Shown here: positions 36,858 through 45,341 of the stretch, in pieces | Position numbering within the stretch: the stretch's first letter is position 1 | Layout: every line of letters begins with the position of its first letter | NCBI RefSeq assembly: GCF_900129325.1 | Contig: NZ_FQUP01000001.1 | Span: 620,001-684,000, forward strand | Source of the DNA: Kaistia soli DSM 19436 | Lineage (GTDB): Bacteria > Pseudomonadota > Alphaproteobacteria > Rhizobiales > Kaistiaceae | Direction: 5' to 3' | DNA: 64,000 nt | Notes under the pieces: generated by a model | What the model was told of the DNA's origin: nothing | What the model saw: the letters and a program-made list of their open reading frames with translations, nothing else | Database searches by the model: none | Made by a program: the position numbers and the translations under genes

Positions 36858-37646
36858 ATGAAACTCGTTCACGTCACCGACCTCCACACCGTCCCGCCCG
36901 GCGACAGGCTCTACGGGCTCGATCCCGCCGAACGTCTCGACACGGTGATCGCGGCGATCAACCGCGATCATGGCGACGCCGAAATCTGCGTCTTCACCGG
37001 CGATCTCGCCGACAAGGGCGATGCCGCGTCCTATGCGCAACTGCGCGACTGTCTGCAGGCGCTGGCCGTTCCCTACCGTCTCCTGCTCGGCAATCACGAC
37101 AACCGCGCGGCATTCCTCGAGGTCTTCACTGATCATTCCCGCGACGCGCATGGCTTCGTCCAGTCGTTTCACGACTGCGCCGCCGGCCGCCTGATTTTCC
37201 TCGATACGCTGGTCGAGGGGCATGGCTATGGCGCACTCGATCAAGGTCGGCTGGACTGGCTTGCCGCATGCCTCGAAGATGCAAGTACAACGCCGGCCTA
37301 CATCTTCACTCATCACCCACTATCGCCGATCGGCCTGCCGCATTTCGAACCCTATGGCCTCAACGACAGCGCCGCGATCATGGATAGGGTGCTCGCAGCC
37401 GGCACGGTCCGTCACGTCTTCTTCGGCCATGTCCATGTCGATGCGAATGGAAGCTGGCGCGGCGTGCCGTTCAGCTGCAACCGCGGCGTCGCGCATCAGA
37501 TCGAACCGAATCTCAGCCGTTCGGAAGCCATCTTCATCGCAGGGGCGCCGACCTTCAGCGTTGCCCTGATCGACGAACATGATGTGCTCATCAACCGCTT
37601 CGATGCGAGCGAGCCCGTGGTGATCGGCCAATGGCCCCCGAAGTGA
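36858..37646 (+). CDS. GpdQ-like metallophosphodiesterase
   Basis: 262 residues. The binuclear metallophosphoesterase motifs are all present: DLH (residue 7), GDLADKGD, GNHDNRA, THHPLSPIG and GHVHVD. The class III cyclic-nucleotide phosphodiesterase/GpdQ layout is clear. GpdQ hydrolyses glycerophosphodiesters to glycerol-3-phosphate and an alcohol. No signal peptide is seen, so it acts on substrate already imported by the ABC system. It overlaps the HAD gene by 16 bp. Cyclic nucleotides are an alternative substrate. Confidence 0.85.
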   Translation: MKLVHVTDLHTVPPGDRLYGLDPAERLDTVIAAINRDHGDAEICVFTGDLADKGDAASYAQLRDCLQALAVPYRLLLGNHDNRAAFLEVFTDHSRDAHGFVQSFHDCAAGRLIFLDTLVEGHGYGALDQGRLDWLAACLEDASTTPAYIFTHHPLSPIGLPHFEPYGLNDSAAIMDRVLAAGTVRHVFFGHVHVDANGSWRGVPFSCNRGVAHQIEPNLSRSEAIFIAGAPTFSVALIDEHDVLINRFDASEPVVIGQWPPK

Positions 37647-38314
37647 GCGCCGCGCTGCAACCTTATGATCTCGTCATCTTCGATTGCGACGGCGTCTTGA
37701 TCGACAGTGAATTCCTCGCCTGCCGCATCGATGCGGAGGAACTGACGCGGCTCGGCTATCCCATCACGATGGAAGAGGTCGTTCTGCGCTTTACCGGCCT
37801 CTCGGCGGGATCGATGCGGATCGCGGTGGAGGCCGATTGGGGACAGAAGCTGCCGGATGATTTCGACGATGTCCTGCAGGCCAGGATCAAGGATGGCTAT
37901 CGACGCGAGCTTCAAGCCATCGACGGCATCGACGCCCTGCTGGCCGGTCTGGCGCAGCCGTTCTGCGTCGCATCCAGCAGCCAGCCTGAAAAGCTGAGGC
38001 TCGGGCTGGAACTGACCGGCCTCTGGCCACGATTCCACCCGAACATCTTCAGCGCATCCATGGTGAAGAACGGCAAGCCTGCGCCGGATCTCTTCCTCCA
38101 CGCCGCATCGGCCATGGGCCATGCGCCGCATCGCTGCGTCGTGGTCGAGGACAGCCTGGCCGGCGTCGCAGCCGGGATCGCCGCGGGAATGCAGGTCATC
38201 GGCTTCACAGGCGGGCGTCATTGCAGTCCGGGCCATGGCGATCGCCTTCGCGACGCTGGAGCCACCTTCCTGGCGCAATCGGCGAGCGAGATCGGGTCGA
38301 TTCTGGCGGTGTGA
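37631..38314 (+). CDS. HAD family phosphatase (subfamily IA)
   Basis: 227 residues. Motif I is VIFDCDGVLIDSE with both aspartates; motif II lies in CVASSSQPEK; the motif III lysine is in NGKPAPDLFL; motif IV is VVVEDSLAGV. This is the beta-phosphoglucomutase/phosphoglycolate-phosphatase group that removes phosphate from small sugars and polyols. It overlaps the phosphodiesterase by 16 bp and so is translationally coupled to it. It is the probable last step that strips phosphate from the phosphodiesterase product. Confidence 0.87.
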   Translation: MAPEVSAALQPYDLVIFDCDGVLIDSEFLACRIDAEELTRLGYPITMEEVVLRFTGLSAGSMRIAVEADWGQKLPDDFDDVLQARIKDGYRRELQAIDGIDALLAGLAQPFCVASSSQPEKLRLGLELTGLWPRFHPNIFSASMVKNGKPAPDLFLHAASAMGHAPHRCVVVEDSLAGVAAGIAAGMQVIGFTGGRHCSPGHGDRLRDAGATFLAQSASEIGSILAV

Positions 38315-38980
38315 CGTCTTCCGATGCCTGCCAAAGAGATGACGTCGGATTGCCGCCGGACAACGCAAGGAGCATACGCGCAGGGACGCGGCTGCGCCGC
38401 GGCATTGCTAACCGCCCGTCCCGATCGGCATGACTTTAGGACAATGACCGAGCCGGCTGTCGAGATTACCCGGACATACTAGCGCATAGTGAAGGAGGAC
38501 CTGTTGAAGTCCCCGTCCAATGCCTGAGAGCCAAAGGGAACGTCCGGTTACGGGTATTGCGGAGATGGAGACGAACGTCCGCAAAGAGGGCGCATAGCGG
38601 AAGTCGCTGAAAAGGAAGTCGAGGGGCCGATATTGATCAGAAGCGGACGCTGCGGCCACTACCCCGTGAATATCTTTACGGCGATGAACATCGTAGACGC
38701 CGATAGCACAGCCCTCATAGCCAACAACGTCCTGACACGTAGCTCACCGCGGTCGAAGATTTCGGTGACCTCGTCAGACATTTGTGGACCCGCACTGGAC
38801 CTTTGACCGCGGCCGATGCGGACGCACCGCTTCAGTGTATGGATCGCCGCTCCCAAGCACGGCTTCATCCAATCCATAATGGCAAGGAACTCGGCGACGG
38901 CAGAGGCCGTCATCGATCCGATTTGGATCGGCAGATGCCGGTTGACTGCATTATCCGAGAGGGCAATGTCTGAAGCGGTG
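38315..38980. other. Gene-poor spacer with a dispersed repeat
   Basis: No credible gene. Short frames on both strands lack ribosome sites and motifs. One clear copy of the 27-bp repeat lies at 38577, and a weaker copy (AACGTCCGG) starts near 38539. The right end adjoins a nadA relic, so part of this may be eroded coding DNA. Confidence 0.5.
38577..38603 (+). repeat. 27-bp dispersed repeat, copy 2
   Basis: Follows GTCCG-N5-AGGGCGC-N2-AGCGGA and is preceded by GAAC, as is copy 3. Confidence 0.6.
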
Positions 38981-39192
38981 ATTGCTCGACGTGCGGCAAA
39001 TGTCAGGCTCCGCCTTCATGGCAGCGGATGTGTTGACGTAGGTGACGAACGGCACGCCAGGATGGTTCTGGCACAGCAGGCGAACATCGGCCGCTCCGGG
39101 AAAAGCAGCGTGTTGCCAGGATTGAGCAGTTACGCTGTTTCGGCCATAAAATGCACGTGAGCGAGAACCATGACGTCCGCCTCGACGTTCAT
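38981..39192 (-). pseudogene. Quinolinate synthase (nadA) relic
   Basis: On the minus strand one frame reads [16 protein letters not shown], then a stop, then [12 protein letters not shown] shifted frame continues [20 protein letters not shown] and [11 protein letters not shown]. These are in-order pieces of NadA, which has HFMAETAK.L.P and the YVNTSAAVKA...CTSSN signature. A premature stop, a frameshift and loss of both ends show it is dead. It could be the eroded end of a former nadABC locus or an acquired fragment. Confidence 0.75.
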
Positions 39193-39258
39193 CCCGATGC
39201 CCGAGAGCACCAATCGCGGCACAATGCCGGTCGGTAGGCGGCATCCGGCCATACTGGA

Positions 39259-39849
39259 CTATGCGCGCGCCGTATTCCGGAATGAGGCGATGACGCCTTC
39301 CGCCATTCGCACAAACTGAGCGCTAGGTCCTTCGGCGCCGACGCTCTGGCGGCTGACGCGCGCGCCCTCAAGCAGCAGCGACAAGGTATCGGCGAGGAGT
39401 TCGGCCTGTTCTATGCCCGCATCGCGGCATAGGCCGACGAGACGATCGCGCTGCGCCGTCTTGAGTTCCTTGATCACCTGTCGCGCCGGGTGATCGTCTT
39501 CCGTCAATTCGACGGCGGCGTTGGCCATGTCGCAGCCGCGCCCGTCGACTTTCAGGCCATCCGCCACGGTTCGAACCCAGGCCTGCAACTGCCCAAGCTT
39601 GTCGTTCGGGTGCTCCGCTTCGAACTGGTTCCAGATCGCATTGGCGTCGCAAGCGACCGTGCGCAGGCATTCGATGATCAAGTCGTCCTTCGAATCGAAG
39701 TGACGATAGAGCGTCATCTTGTTGGTGCCGGCCGCTTCCGTGATGGCGTCGATTCCGACGCCTCGGATGCCATGCTTGTGAAACAGATCCCGCGCCGTCC
39801 CGAGAATGCGATCCCGCGGACGAACCTTCTCTGCAGCGCCATCTCCCAT
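39259..39849 (-). CDS. TetR/AcrR family transcriptional repressor
   Basis: 196 residues from the ATG at 39849, fixed by a perfect AGGAGG five bases upstream; the frame extends further. The TetR helix-turn-helix is at residues 10-56 ([37 protein letters not shown]). The C-terminal ligand domain ([12 protein letters not shown] near 165) is typical. It is divergent from an RND efflux operon, and a palindrome lies between them, so it is the probable drug-responsive repressor of that operon and of itself. Confidence 0.88.
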   Translation of the reverse strand: MGDGAAEKVRPRDRILGTARDLFHKHGIRGVGIDAITEAAGTNKMTLYRHFDSKDDLIIECLRTVACDANAIWNQFEAEHPNDKLGQLQAWVRTVADGLKVDGRGCDMANAAVELTEDDHPARQVIKELKTAQRDRLVGLCRDAGIEQAELLADTLSLLLEGARVSRQSVGAEGPSAQFVRMAEGVIASFRNTARA

Positions 39850-39888
39850 CGAAGCCTCCTTGTCTCCCAAAAACCGTACATCCACCCC

Positions 39889-39917
39889 TTGACTAGGGTG
39901 TGACCGGTCTGTAACTT
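39889..39917 (+). promoter_or_regulatory. Sigma70-like promoter toward the RND operon
   Basis: TTGACT and TAACTT are separated by exactly 17 bases. The -10 region overlaps the TGTAAC half-site of the TetR operator cluster. It is the best promoter candidate for the rightward efflux genes, leaving a leader of about 170 bp before the small ORF. Confidence 0.5.
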
Positions 39918-39923
39918 CTGCCC

Positions 39924-39941
39924 TGTTACTTACCTGTAACA
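39924..39941. promoter_or_regulatory. TetR operator palindrome
   Basis: TGTTAC-N6-GTAACA is a perfect inverted repeat. A third TGTAAC half-site lies 8 bases to the left, inside the predicted -10. Occupation would block the rightward promoter and sit about 75 bp upstream of tetR. The symmetry and position are seen; binding is inferred. Confidence 0.6.
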
Positions 39942-40102
39942 CCTCTATCGCCCTGCGTCAATCGACGGGGCTTTTCTGCGCTGTCTCCTGCCGAGGTTGG
40001 ACGGGAGAAAGCGCAAGGCTGGCGCAGCTTCGAGGGCGCGCCGGCAAAGAACACGAACAGCGATCTCTGGCGTTGCCGTGGATCCAAACGGGAGTGGTTG
40101 CC

Positions 40103-40345
40103 ATGTCGCAGCACGATGATTTCACCATCGACGAAGCGCTGAACGACTCGATGGTCCAGATGCTCATGAAGGCGGATCGGGTCGATCCGCTGGCATTGGA
40201 AGCTTCGCTGCGTTCCCTCGCTAAGGCACATTCGCGGCGTCGGAATCCTGTGCCCGCGCGGCTGCAGGACGATCGGGGGTCCCTGCGAGCGCCCGCGCTG
40301 CCGAACCGCAAGCAAGCGGGCGCGAGTGCATACACGCCATGGTAA
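40103..40345 (+). CDS. Small protein translationally coupled to the RND pump gene
   Basis: 80 residues from the ATG at 40103, with GGGAG upstream. It begins MSQHDDFTIDEALNDSMVQM and continues LMKADRVDPLALEASLRSLA, an acidic helical stretch, then becomes Arg/Pro-rich. No membrane segment or signal is seen. Its stop (TAA at 40343-40345) overlaps the pump's start ATG at 40339 by 7 bp, so ribosomes finishing it can start the pump. It may be a small regulator of the pump or simply a coupling leader. Not recognised as a named family. Confidence 0.6.
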   Translation: MSQHDDFTIDEALNDSMVQMLMKADRVDPLALEASLRSLAKAHSRRRNPVPARLQDDRGSLRAPALPNRKQAGASAYTPW

Positions 40346-43300
40346 GCTTCTTTATCCATCGCCCGATCTTCGCGTCGTCGATCGCCATTCTCATGGTCCT
40401 GGCCGGGACCATCTGCTATTTCCTGCTACCAGTCTCGCAGTTTCCCGACATTACGCCGCCGCAGGTCGTGGTCAGCGCCAACTATCCCGGCGCCAGCGCG
40501 CAGGTCGTGGCCGATACGGTCACGACGCCGCTGGAGCAGCAGATCAACGGCGTTGCCGGCATGACCTATATGTCGTCGTCCAGCTCCAATGACGGCTCGG
40601 CGACGATCACCATCACATTCGAAGTCGGCTATCCCCTGAGCATCGCCGCGGTCGATGTCCAGAACCGGGTTTCGCAGGCCGCGTCCTCGTTGCCCGCGAT
40701 CGTCAACCAGGGCGGCGTGACGATCAAGAAACAGAATCCGAACTTCGTCCTGATCGTCAATCTGACGTCGCCGGACGGTTCGGTCGATCCGGTCGCGCTC
40801 AGCAATCTCGCCTATCTGCAGGTCGTGGATCCATTGAAGCGCCTGCCGGGCGTCGGTGACGTCCAGATCTTCGGCGAGCGTCGCTATTCGATGCGCATCT
40901 GGCTCGATCCCGACAAGCTGGCCAATCTCGGCATCACCGCCGTCGATGTTCAAAATGCCGTCGCCGAGCAGAACGTACAGGTCGCCGCCGGCAAGATCGG
41001 GCAGTCGCCCGCGCCCGCTGGCACCGCATTCGAGATGCAGGTCAACGCCATCGGCAGGCTGAGCACGCCTGAACAATTCGGCGACATCGTCGTACGCGCC
41101 AATGCCGCCAACGGTTCGATGGTACGGCTGCGCGATGTCGCCCGAATCGAGCTCGGAGCACTGCAATATTCGTCCTCGGCCTTCTTCGGCAAGGACCCGA
41201 CCGTGGTGCTCGCTGTCTACCAGATGCCGGGCTCGAACGCGCTCGATCTGCAGCAGCGTGTCAAGGACAAGATGCAGGAACTGTCGAAGCGCTTCCCGAA
41301 GGGCGTCGACTACGCAATGCACTATGACACGACGCGGTTCGTGTCGGCCTCGATGCACGACGTGCTCGTCACGCTGGGCGAGGCGCTGGTTCTCGTCGTG
41401 GCCGTGGTGTTCCTGTTCCTGCAGAGCTGGCGGACGACGCTCATCCCGACCATCGCGATCCCCGTATCGCTGGTGGCGACGCTCATCGTCATGGAGATGT
41501 TCGGTTTCTCCCTGAACATGCTGAGCTTGCTTGGCATGGTGCTGGCGATTGGCCTCGTCGTCGACGATGCGATCGTCGTGGTCGAAAACGTCGAGCGCCA
41601 GCTAGAGGCCGGACTCCCGCCGCTTGCGGCGACTCGCGCGGCCATGGCCGAAGTCACGGGTCCGATTATCGCCACGACGGCGGTCTTGATGGCGGTGTTT
41701 GTGCCGGTGGCCTTCATTCCCGGCGTGGCCGGCAGGCTCTATAACCAGTTCGCGCTCACCGTTGCGATCTCCGTCGGCATATCCGCGTTCAATTCCCTGA
41801 CGCTCAGCCCGGCGCTTGCAGCTGCGTTCCTCCGTCACCGGCCGCCGACACATTTCCCGCCATTCCGCTGGTTCAACGCCGGCTTCGACAGGTTGTCGCA
41901 CGCCTATGCCCGTGGTGTACGGGTTCTCATCCGCCTGCGCTGGATCATGCTCGCCCTGTTCGCAGCGGGGCTGGCGGCCACCTACCTGCTTTCGACGCGC
42001 ATTCCATCGACCTTCCTTCCCGTCGAGGATCAAGGCTATTTCTTCGTCGTGATCCAGCTTCCCGACGGCGCCGCCCTCGAACGCACCGATGCGGTTGCGA
42101 AGAAGGCACGCGACATCCTGCAGGACACGCCGGGCGTCGATATTGTCGGCTCAATCAGCGGCCTCAACTTCCTGACCAACGCCGCCCAATCCAATTCGGC
42201 GGTGGAGTTCGCGATCCTTAAGCCGTGGGATGAGCGCGGCCCGGATCAGAGTGCCTCCAAGATCGTCGCCGATGTCCGCATGAAGCTCCTGCAGATCCCT
42301 GAGGCGTTTGCCCTGAGTTTCGATCCGCCTTCGATCCCGGGCATTGGCACGACCGGCGGCTTCGAATTCGAGGTCGAGGATCTTTCGGGTCGCGGCAGCG
42401 CGGCGCTGAACGAGGCAACGCAGGCTGTGCTCGCCGAGGCGCGCAAACAGCCGGAGCTGAACCCGCAGCAATTGTTCTCGTCCTTCTCGACATCGACGCC
42501 ACAATTCGACTACGACCTCGACCGCAACAAGGCGAAGCTGCTGGGCCTCAACCTGCCGGACGTGTTCAACACGCTGCAGATCTATCTCGGCTCGCTCTAC
42601 GTCAATGACTTCAACCTGTTCGGCCGCACCTTCCGTGTCACGATCCAGGCCGACAAGGATGCGCGCGCCGGAGCGGCCGATATATCGCGGCTCTACGTCC
42701 GCAATGCCTCGGGCGGCATGGTGCCGCTGAGCACGCTTGGCCGTCTCGTGCCGATTGTTGGCCCGGAAACCGTGCCGCACTACAATAACAACGCCTCCGC
42801 CCTGATCAATGGCGGCCCGGCACCTGGCTTCTCCTCCGGCCAGGCCGTAGCGGCCATGGAGCGGGCCGCCAATATCGCGCTGCCGAAGGATTTCGGCTTC
42901 GAATGGACGGGCATCACCTATCAGGAACTCAAGGCGGGCTCGATCGCGACGGTTGTGTTCGGCCTGGCCATCGTCTTCGTCTTCCTGATCCTGGCCGCCC
43001 AGTACGAAAGCTGGGCCATGCCCTTCATGGTCCTGCTGGCCGTTCCACTGGCGCTCTTCGGCGCGCTCGCCGCGATCTGGCTGCGCGGCATGCAGATCGA
43101 CGTCTACTCGCAGATCGGTTTCGTCATGCTGATCGGCCTTGCCGCGAAGAACGCCATCCTGATCGTCGAGTTCGCCAGGCGGCGTCGCGAGGACGGCCTC
43201 GGGATCATCGAGGCGGCAATGGAGGCGTCGCGGCTGCGGCTGCGTCCAATCCTGATGACGGCATTCGCCTTCATCCTCGGCGTGCTGCCGCTGATGTTTG

Positions 43301-43503
43301 CCGCCGGCGCCGGCGCAGCGAGCCGCCAATCCATCGGGACCACCGTGTTCGGCGGCATGGTGGCGGCGACTTTGCTGACCCTCGTGTTCGTCCCCGTCTT
43401 CTATGCGGTGATCGAGCAACTTCGCGAGCGCCGCGGCCGCCCTAAGCCCGGCACGCCAAACGCTGAGCCCGTCTTCGAGCCGATCGCCGAAGCGGCGGAA
43501 TAG
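40339..43503 (+). CDS. RND family multidrug efflux pump, AcrB/HAE1 type
   Basis: 1054 residues, the usual length. The N-terminus FFIHRPIFASSIAILMVLAG is the classic first helix. The proton-relay aspartate pair lies in GLVVDDAIVVVENVE (TM4) and the TM10 lysine in IGLAAKNAILIVEFARR. Two large periplasmic loops are present (about 40-330 and 560-860), consistent with a trimeric tripartite pump. It exports hydrophobic compounds from the inner membrane or periplasm. Here the pump gene precedes the adaptor gene, the reverse of acrAB order, and no outer-membrane channel gene is nearby. Confidence 0.93.
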   Translation: MVSFFIHRPIFASSIAILMVLAGTICYFLLPVSQFPDITPPQVVVSANYPGASAQVVADTVTTPLEQQINGVAGMTYMSSSSSNDGSATITITFEVGYPLSIAAVDVQNRVSQAASSLPAIVNQGGVTIKKQNPNFVLIVNLTSPDGSVDPVALSNLAYLQVVDPLKRLPGVGDVQIFGERRYSMRIWLDPDKLANLGITAVDVQNAVAEQNVQVAAGKIGQSPAPAGTAFEMQVNAIGRLSTPEQFGDIVVRANAANGSMVRLRDVARIELGALQYSSSAFFGKDPTVVLAVYQMPGSNALDLQQRVKDKMQELSKRFPKGVDYAMHYDTTRFVSASMHDVLVTLGEALVLVVAVVFLFLQSWRTTLIPTIAIPVSLVATLIVMEMFGFSLNMLSLLGMVLAIGLVVDDAIVVVENVERQLEAGLPPLAATRAAMAEVTGPIIATTAVLMAVFVPVAFIPGVAGRLYNQFALTVAISVGISAFNSLTLSPALAAAFLRHRPPTHFPPFRWFNAGFDRLSHAYARGVRVLIRLRWIMLALFAAGLAATYLLSTRIPSTFLPVEDQGYFFVVIQLPDGAALERTDAVAKKARDILQDTPGVDIVGSISGLNFLTNAAQSNSAVEFAILKPWDERGPDQSASKIVADVRMKLLQIPEAFALSFDPPSIPGIGTTGGFEFEVEDLSGRGSAALNEATQAVLAEARKQPELNPQQLFSSFSTSTPQFDYDLDRNKAKLLGLNLPDVFNTLQIYLGSLYVNDFNLFGRTFRVTIQADKDARAGAADISRLYVRNASGGMVPLSTLGRLVPIVGPETVPHYNNNASALINGGPAPGFSSGQAVAAMERAANIALPKDFGFEWTGITYQELKAGSIATVVFGLAIVFVFLILAAQYESWAMPFMVLLAVPLALFGALAAIWLRGMQIDVYSQIGFVMLIGLAAKNAILIVEFARRRREDGLGIIEAAMEASRLRLRPILMTAFAFILGVLPLMFAAGAGAASRQSIGTTVFGGMVAATLLTLVFVPVFYAVIEQLRERRGRPKPGTPNAEPVFEPIAEAAE

Positions 43504-43520
43504 AACTGGAAAGATCAATC

Positions 43521-44675
43521 ATGCGCATCTGGAAAATCACGCTCGGCGCGGTTGTCACGCTCGGTATCGTCTCTGCGGCCGGTGTCCACCTTCTCGATAT
43601 CCATGGCGATTGGCTGGGCGGCGGCACCGCGGGAGCGGCGACACCCGATCCGGCGGCGTTCGCCATGCCGGTGCCAGTCATGTCGGTGGTCAAGAAGACG
43701 ATCCCGATCTATCTCGATTATGCCGCGCGGACGGAATCGATCCGCAGCATCACGCTGCAGGCGCGGGTGCCCGGATATCTGCAAGAGCAGAACGCCGTCG
43801 ACGGTGCCGATGTCCATCAGGGCGACCTGCTCTACAGGATATCGCCCGACGATTTCCGCGCGGCGCTCGATCAGGCCAAGGCCCAGGCCCAACGCGACGC
43901 CGCGACGCTCGATTATGCGCGTTCCAACCTCGGCCGCGGCACCGAGCTCGCCAAGAGCGGCTATCTCGCCAAGGATGTCTTCGACCAGCGCACCAGCGCG
44001 GTGCGCGCCGATGAAGCGGCGCTCGCCATGTCGGAGGCGGCGGTTCGAACTGCGGAACTCAACCTCGGCTATGCCGAGATCCGCGCTCCGTTCAGCGGGC
44101 GCATCGGGCACAATCAGGCACCCGTCGGAACGCTTGTCAGCGTTGCCGGCACGGTGCTCAACACGCTGGTACAGCTCGATCCGATCTATGTCACCTTCCA
44201 TCCGAGCGAGAGCGATCTCGCGCAGATCGAAACGGCCCGTGCTGAGGGGGCGGTCGATGTCGAGGTCCTGCTTCCCGGCGATCCGGAGCCGGTCCAGAAG
44301 GGCGAACTGACCTTCATCGACAACATCGTCGATGCGACGACCGGCACCATCACGGCGCGGGCGACGATCGGCAACGGCAAATTCTCCTTACTGCCGGGAC
44401 AATATGTGCGGGTGCGCCTGCATGTCCGCCAGCAGCCCGATGCGCTGATGGTGCCCCAGGCGGCGCTCGGTTCGAGCCAGCTCGGCAAATATGTCTATGT
44501 CGTGGGCAAGGGCAATACGGTCGACCAGCGCCTGGTATCGCTCGGCCCGACGAACGGCGACCTGGTTGCCGTGCTGAGCGGTGTGTCGGAAGGCGATCAG
44601 GTGATCACCGGCAATCTGCAGAAGATCGGCCCCGGAGCGCCGGTTGCGCCAGTGACCGGGACGCCGGCCACCTGA
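43521..44675 (+). CDS. RND efflux periplasmic adaptor (membrane fusion protein)
   Basis: 384 residues. One N-terminal membrane anchor (LGAVVTLGIVSAAGVHLLD region) is followed by lipoyl half-motifs (LQARVPGYLQEQNAVDGADV; LGYAEIRAPFSGRIG), an alpha-hairpin rich in Ala/Gln, and a beta-barrel with LVQLDPIYVTF and LPGQYVRVRL. No lipobox cysteine is seen. It links the RND pump to an outer-membrane channel. It starts 17 bp after the pump stop, so both are on one transcript. The C-terminal end is Pro/Val-rich. Confidence 0.92.
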   Translation: MRIWKITLGAVVTLGIVSAAGVHLLDIHGDWLGGGTAGAATPDPAAFAMPVPVMSVVKKTIPIYLDYAARTESIRSITLQARVPGYLQEQNAVDGADVHQGDLLYRISPDDFRAALDQAKAQAQRDAATLDYARSNLGRGTELAKSGYLAKDVFDQRTSAVRADEAALAMSEAAVRTAELNLGYAEIRAPFSGRIGHNQAPVGTLVSVAGTVLNTLVQLDPIYVTFHPSESDLAQIETARAEGAVDVEVLLPGDPEPVQKGELTFIDNIVDATTGTITARATIGNGKFSLLPGQYVRVRLHVRQQPDALMVPQAALGSSQLGKYVYVVGKGNTVDQRLVSLGPTNGDLVAVLSGVSEGDQVITGNLQKIGPGAPVAPVTGTPAT

Positions 44676-44909
44676 GTGGGTCCACGTCCCCGGTTTTTGG
44701 AGATGTCGGTGACGCCGGGACCTATTTGCTGTTTCGTGTGACGTCGAGTTTGCCGTAGCTCAATCGACGTCACGACGCCGGAGGCGAGGTCGCCGAGCCA
44801 GCCGAGCAGGCAGGAATGGGTTACGGCGCGTTCCGGAGGTACGCTTTCCATGGTCAGTCATTCGAGCCGCGAACCCTGGCTCGATCATTGCGAATGGCAT
44901 GCTTGAGCA

Positions 44910-45060
44910 CTACGACGTATTCCCAGACCGTCTCGATCGAGCGGCTGTCTGAACGGCCAGTGGATCTTTCATCAGCAGCATGCCGGGACTGCTTGCTTCT
45001 TTCAGGTCGTCGACGAAAGCACGCACGACCGGAGAGAGTTCGCGCCCCCTGGACCGAGCA
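44910..45060 (-). pseudogene. LysR C-terminal relic
   Basis: The minus strand reads GRELSPVVRAFVDDLKEASS followed by about 25 residues and a stop. LSPVVRAFVDxL is a common ending of LysR effector domains. Upstream the frame does not continue as a regulator, so only the tail of a gene remains. Confidence 0.4.
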
Positions 45061-45267
45061 TGGTGACCTCAATGGCTGGAGGCGACGGCCCCGCCCGAAT
45101 AATCTGTAGTCTACGATCGCTATCATCCGTCCTGGCCGCCGGCAAATGACGGGTTTCGGGAACTATCCAAAGGCAATCTCAGCGACCGAAATGGGCAGCG
45201 CAAAGTCGACGTTTATGCATCTCGGCGCCAACGTCCGCCATCGGGCGACGGCAAGGCTTGCGTGAAC

Positions 45268-45294
45268 GTCCGCTTTGAGGGCGCAAAGCGGCCG
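45268..45294 (+). repeat. 27-bp dispersed repeat, copy 3
   Basis: Contains CCGCTTTG and CAAAGCGG as a perfect inner inverted repeat around AGGGCG. This copy has the best hairpin and is preceded by GAAC. Confidence 0.65.
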
Positions 45295-45341
45295 TTCGCA
45301 ACGGAGTCTTGGGAAGGCCGCTGTGGGTCGCTATCAGCCGT

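Larger units (their letters stand above)
44676..45341. other. Spacer with a LysR relic and a dispersed repeat
   Basis: 665 bp with no intact gene. It holds a minus-strand LysR C-terminal relic (about 44910-45060) and copy 3 of the 27-bp repeat at 45268. Nothing else is recognised. Confidence 0.5.
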
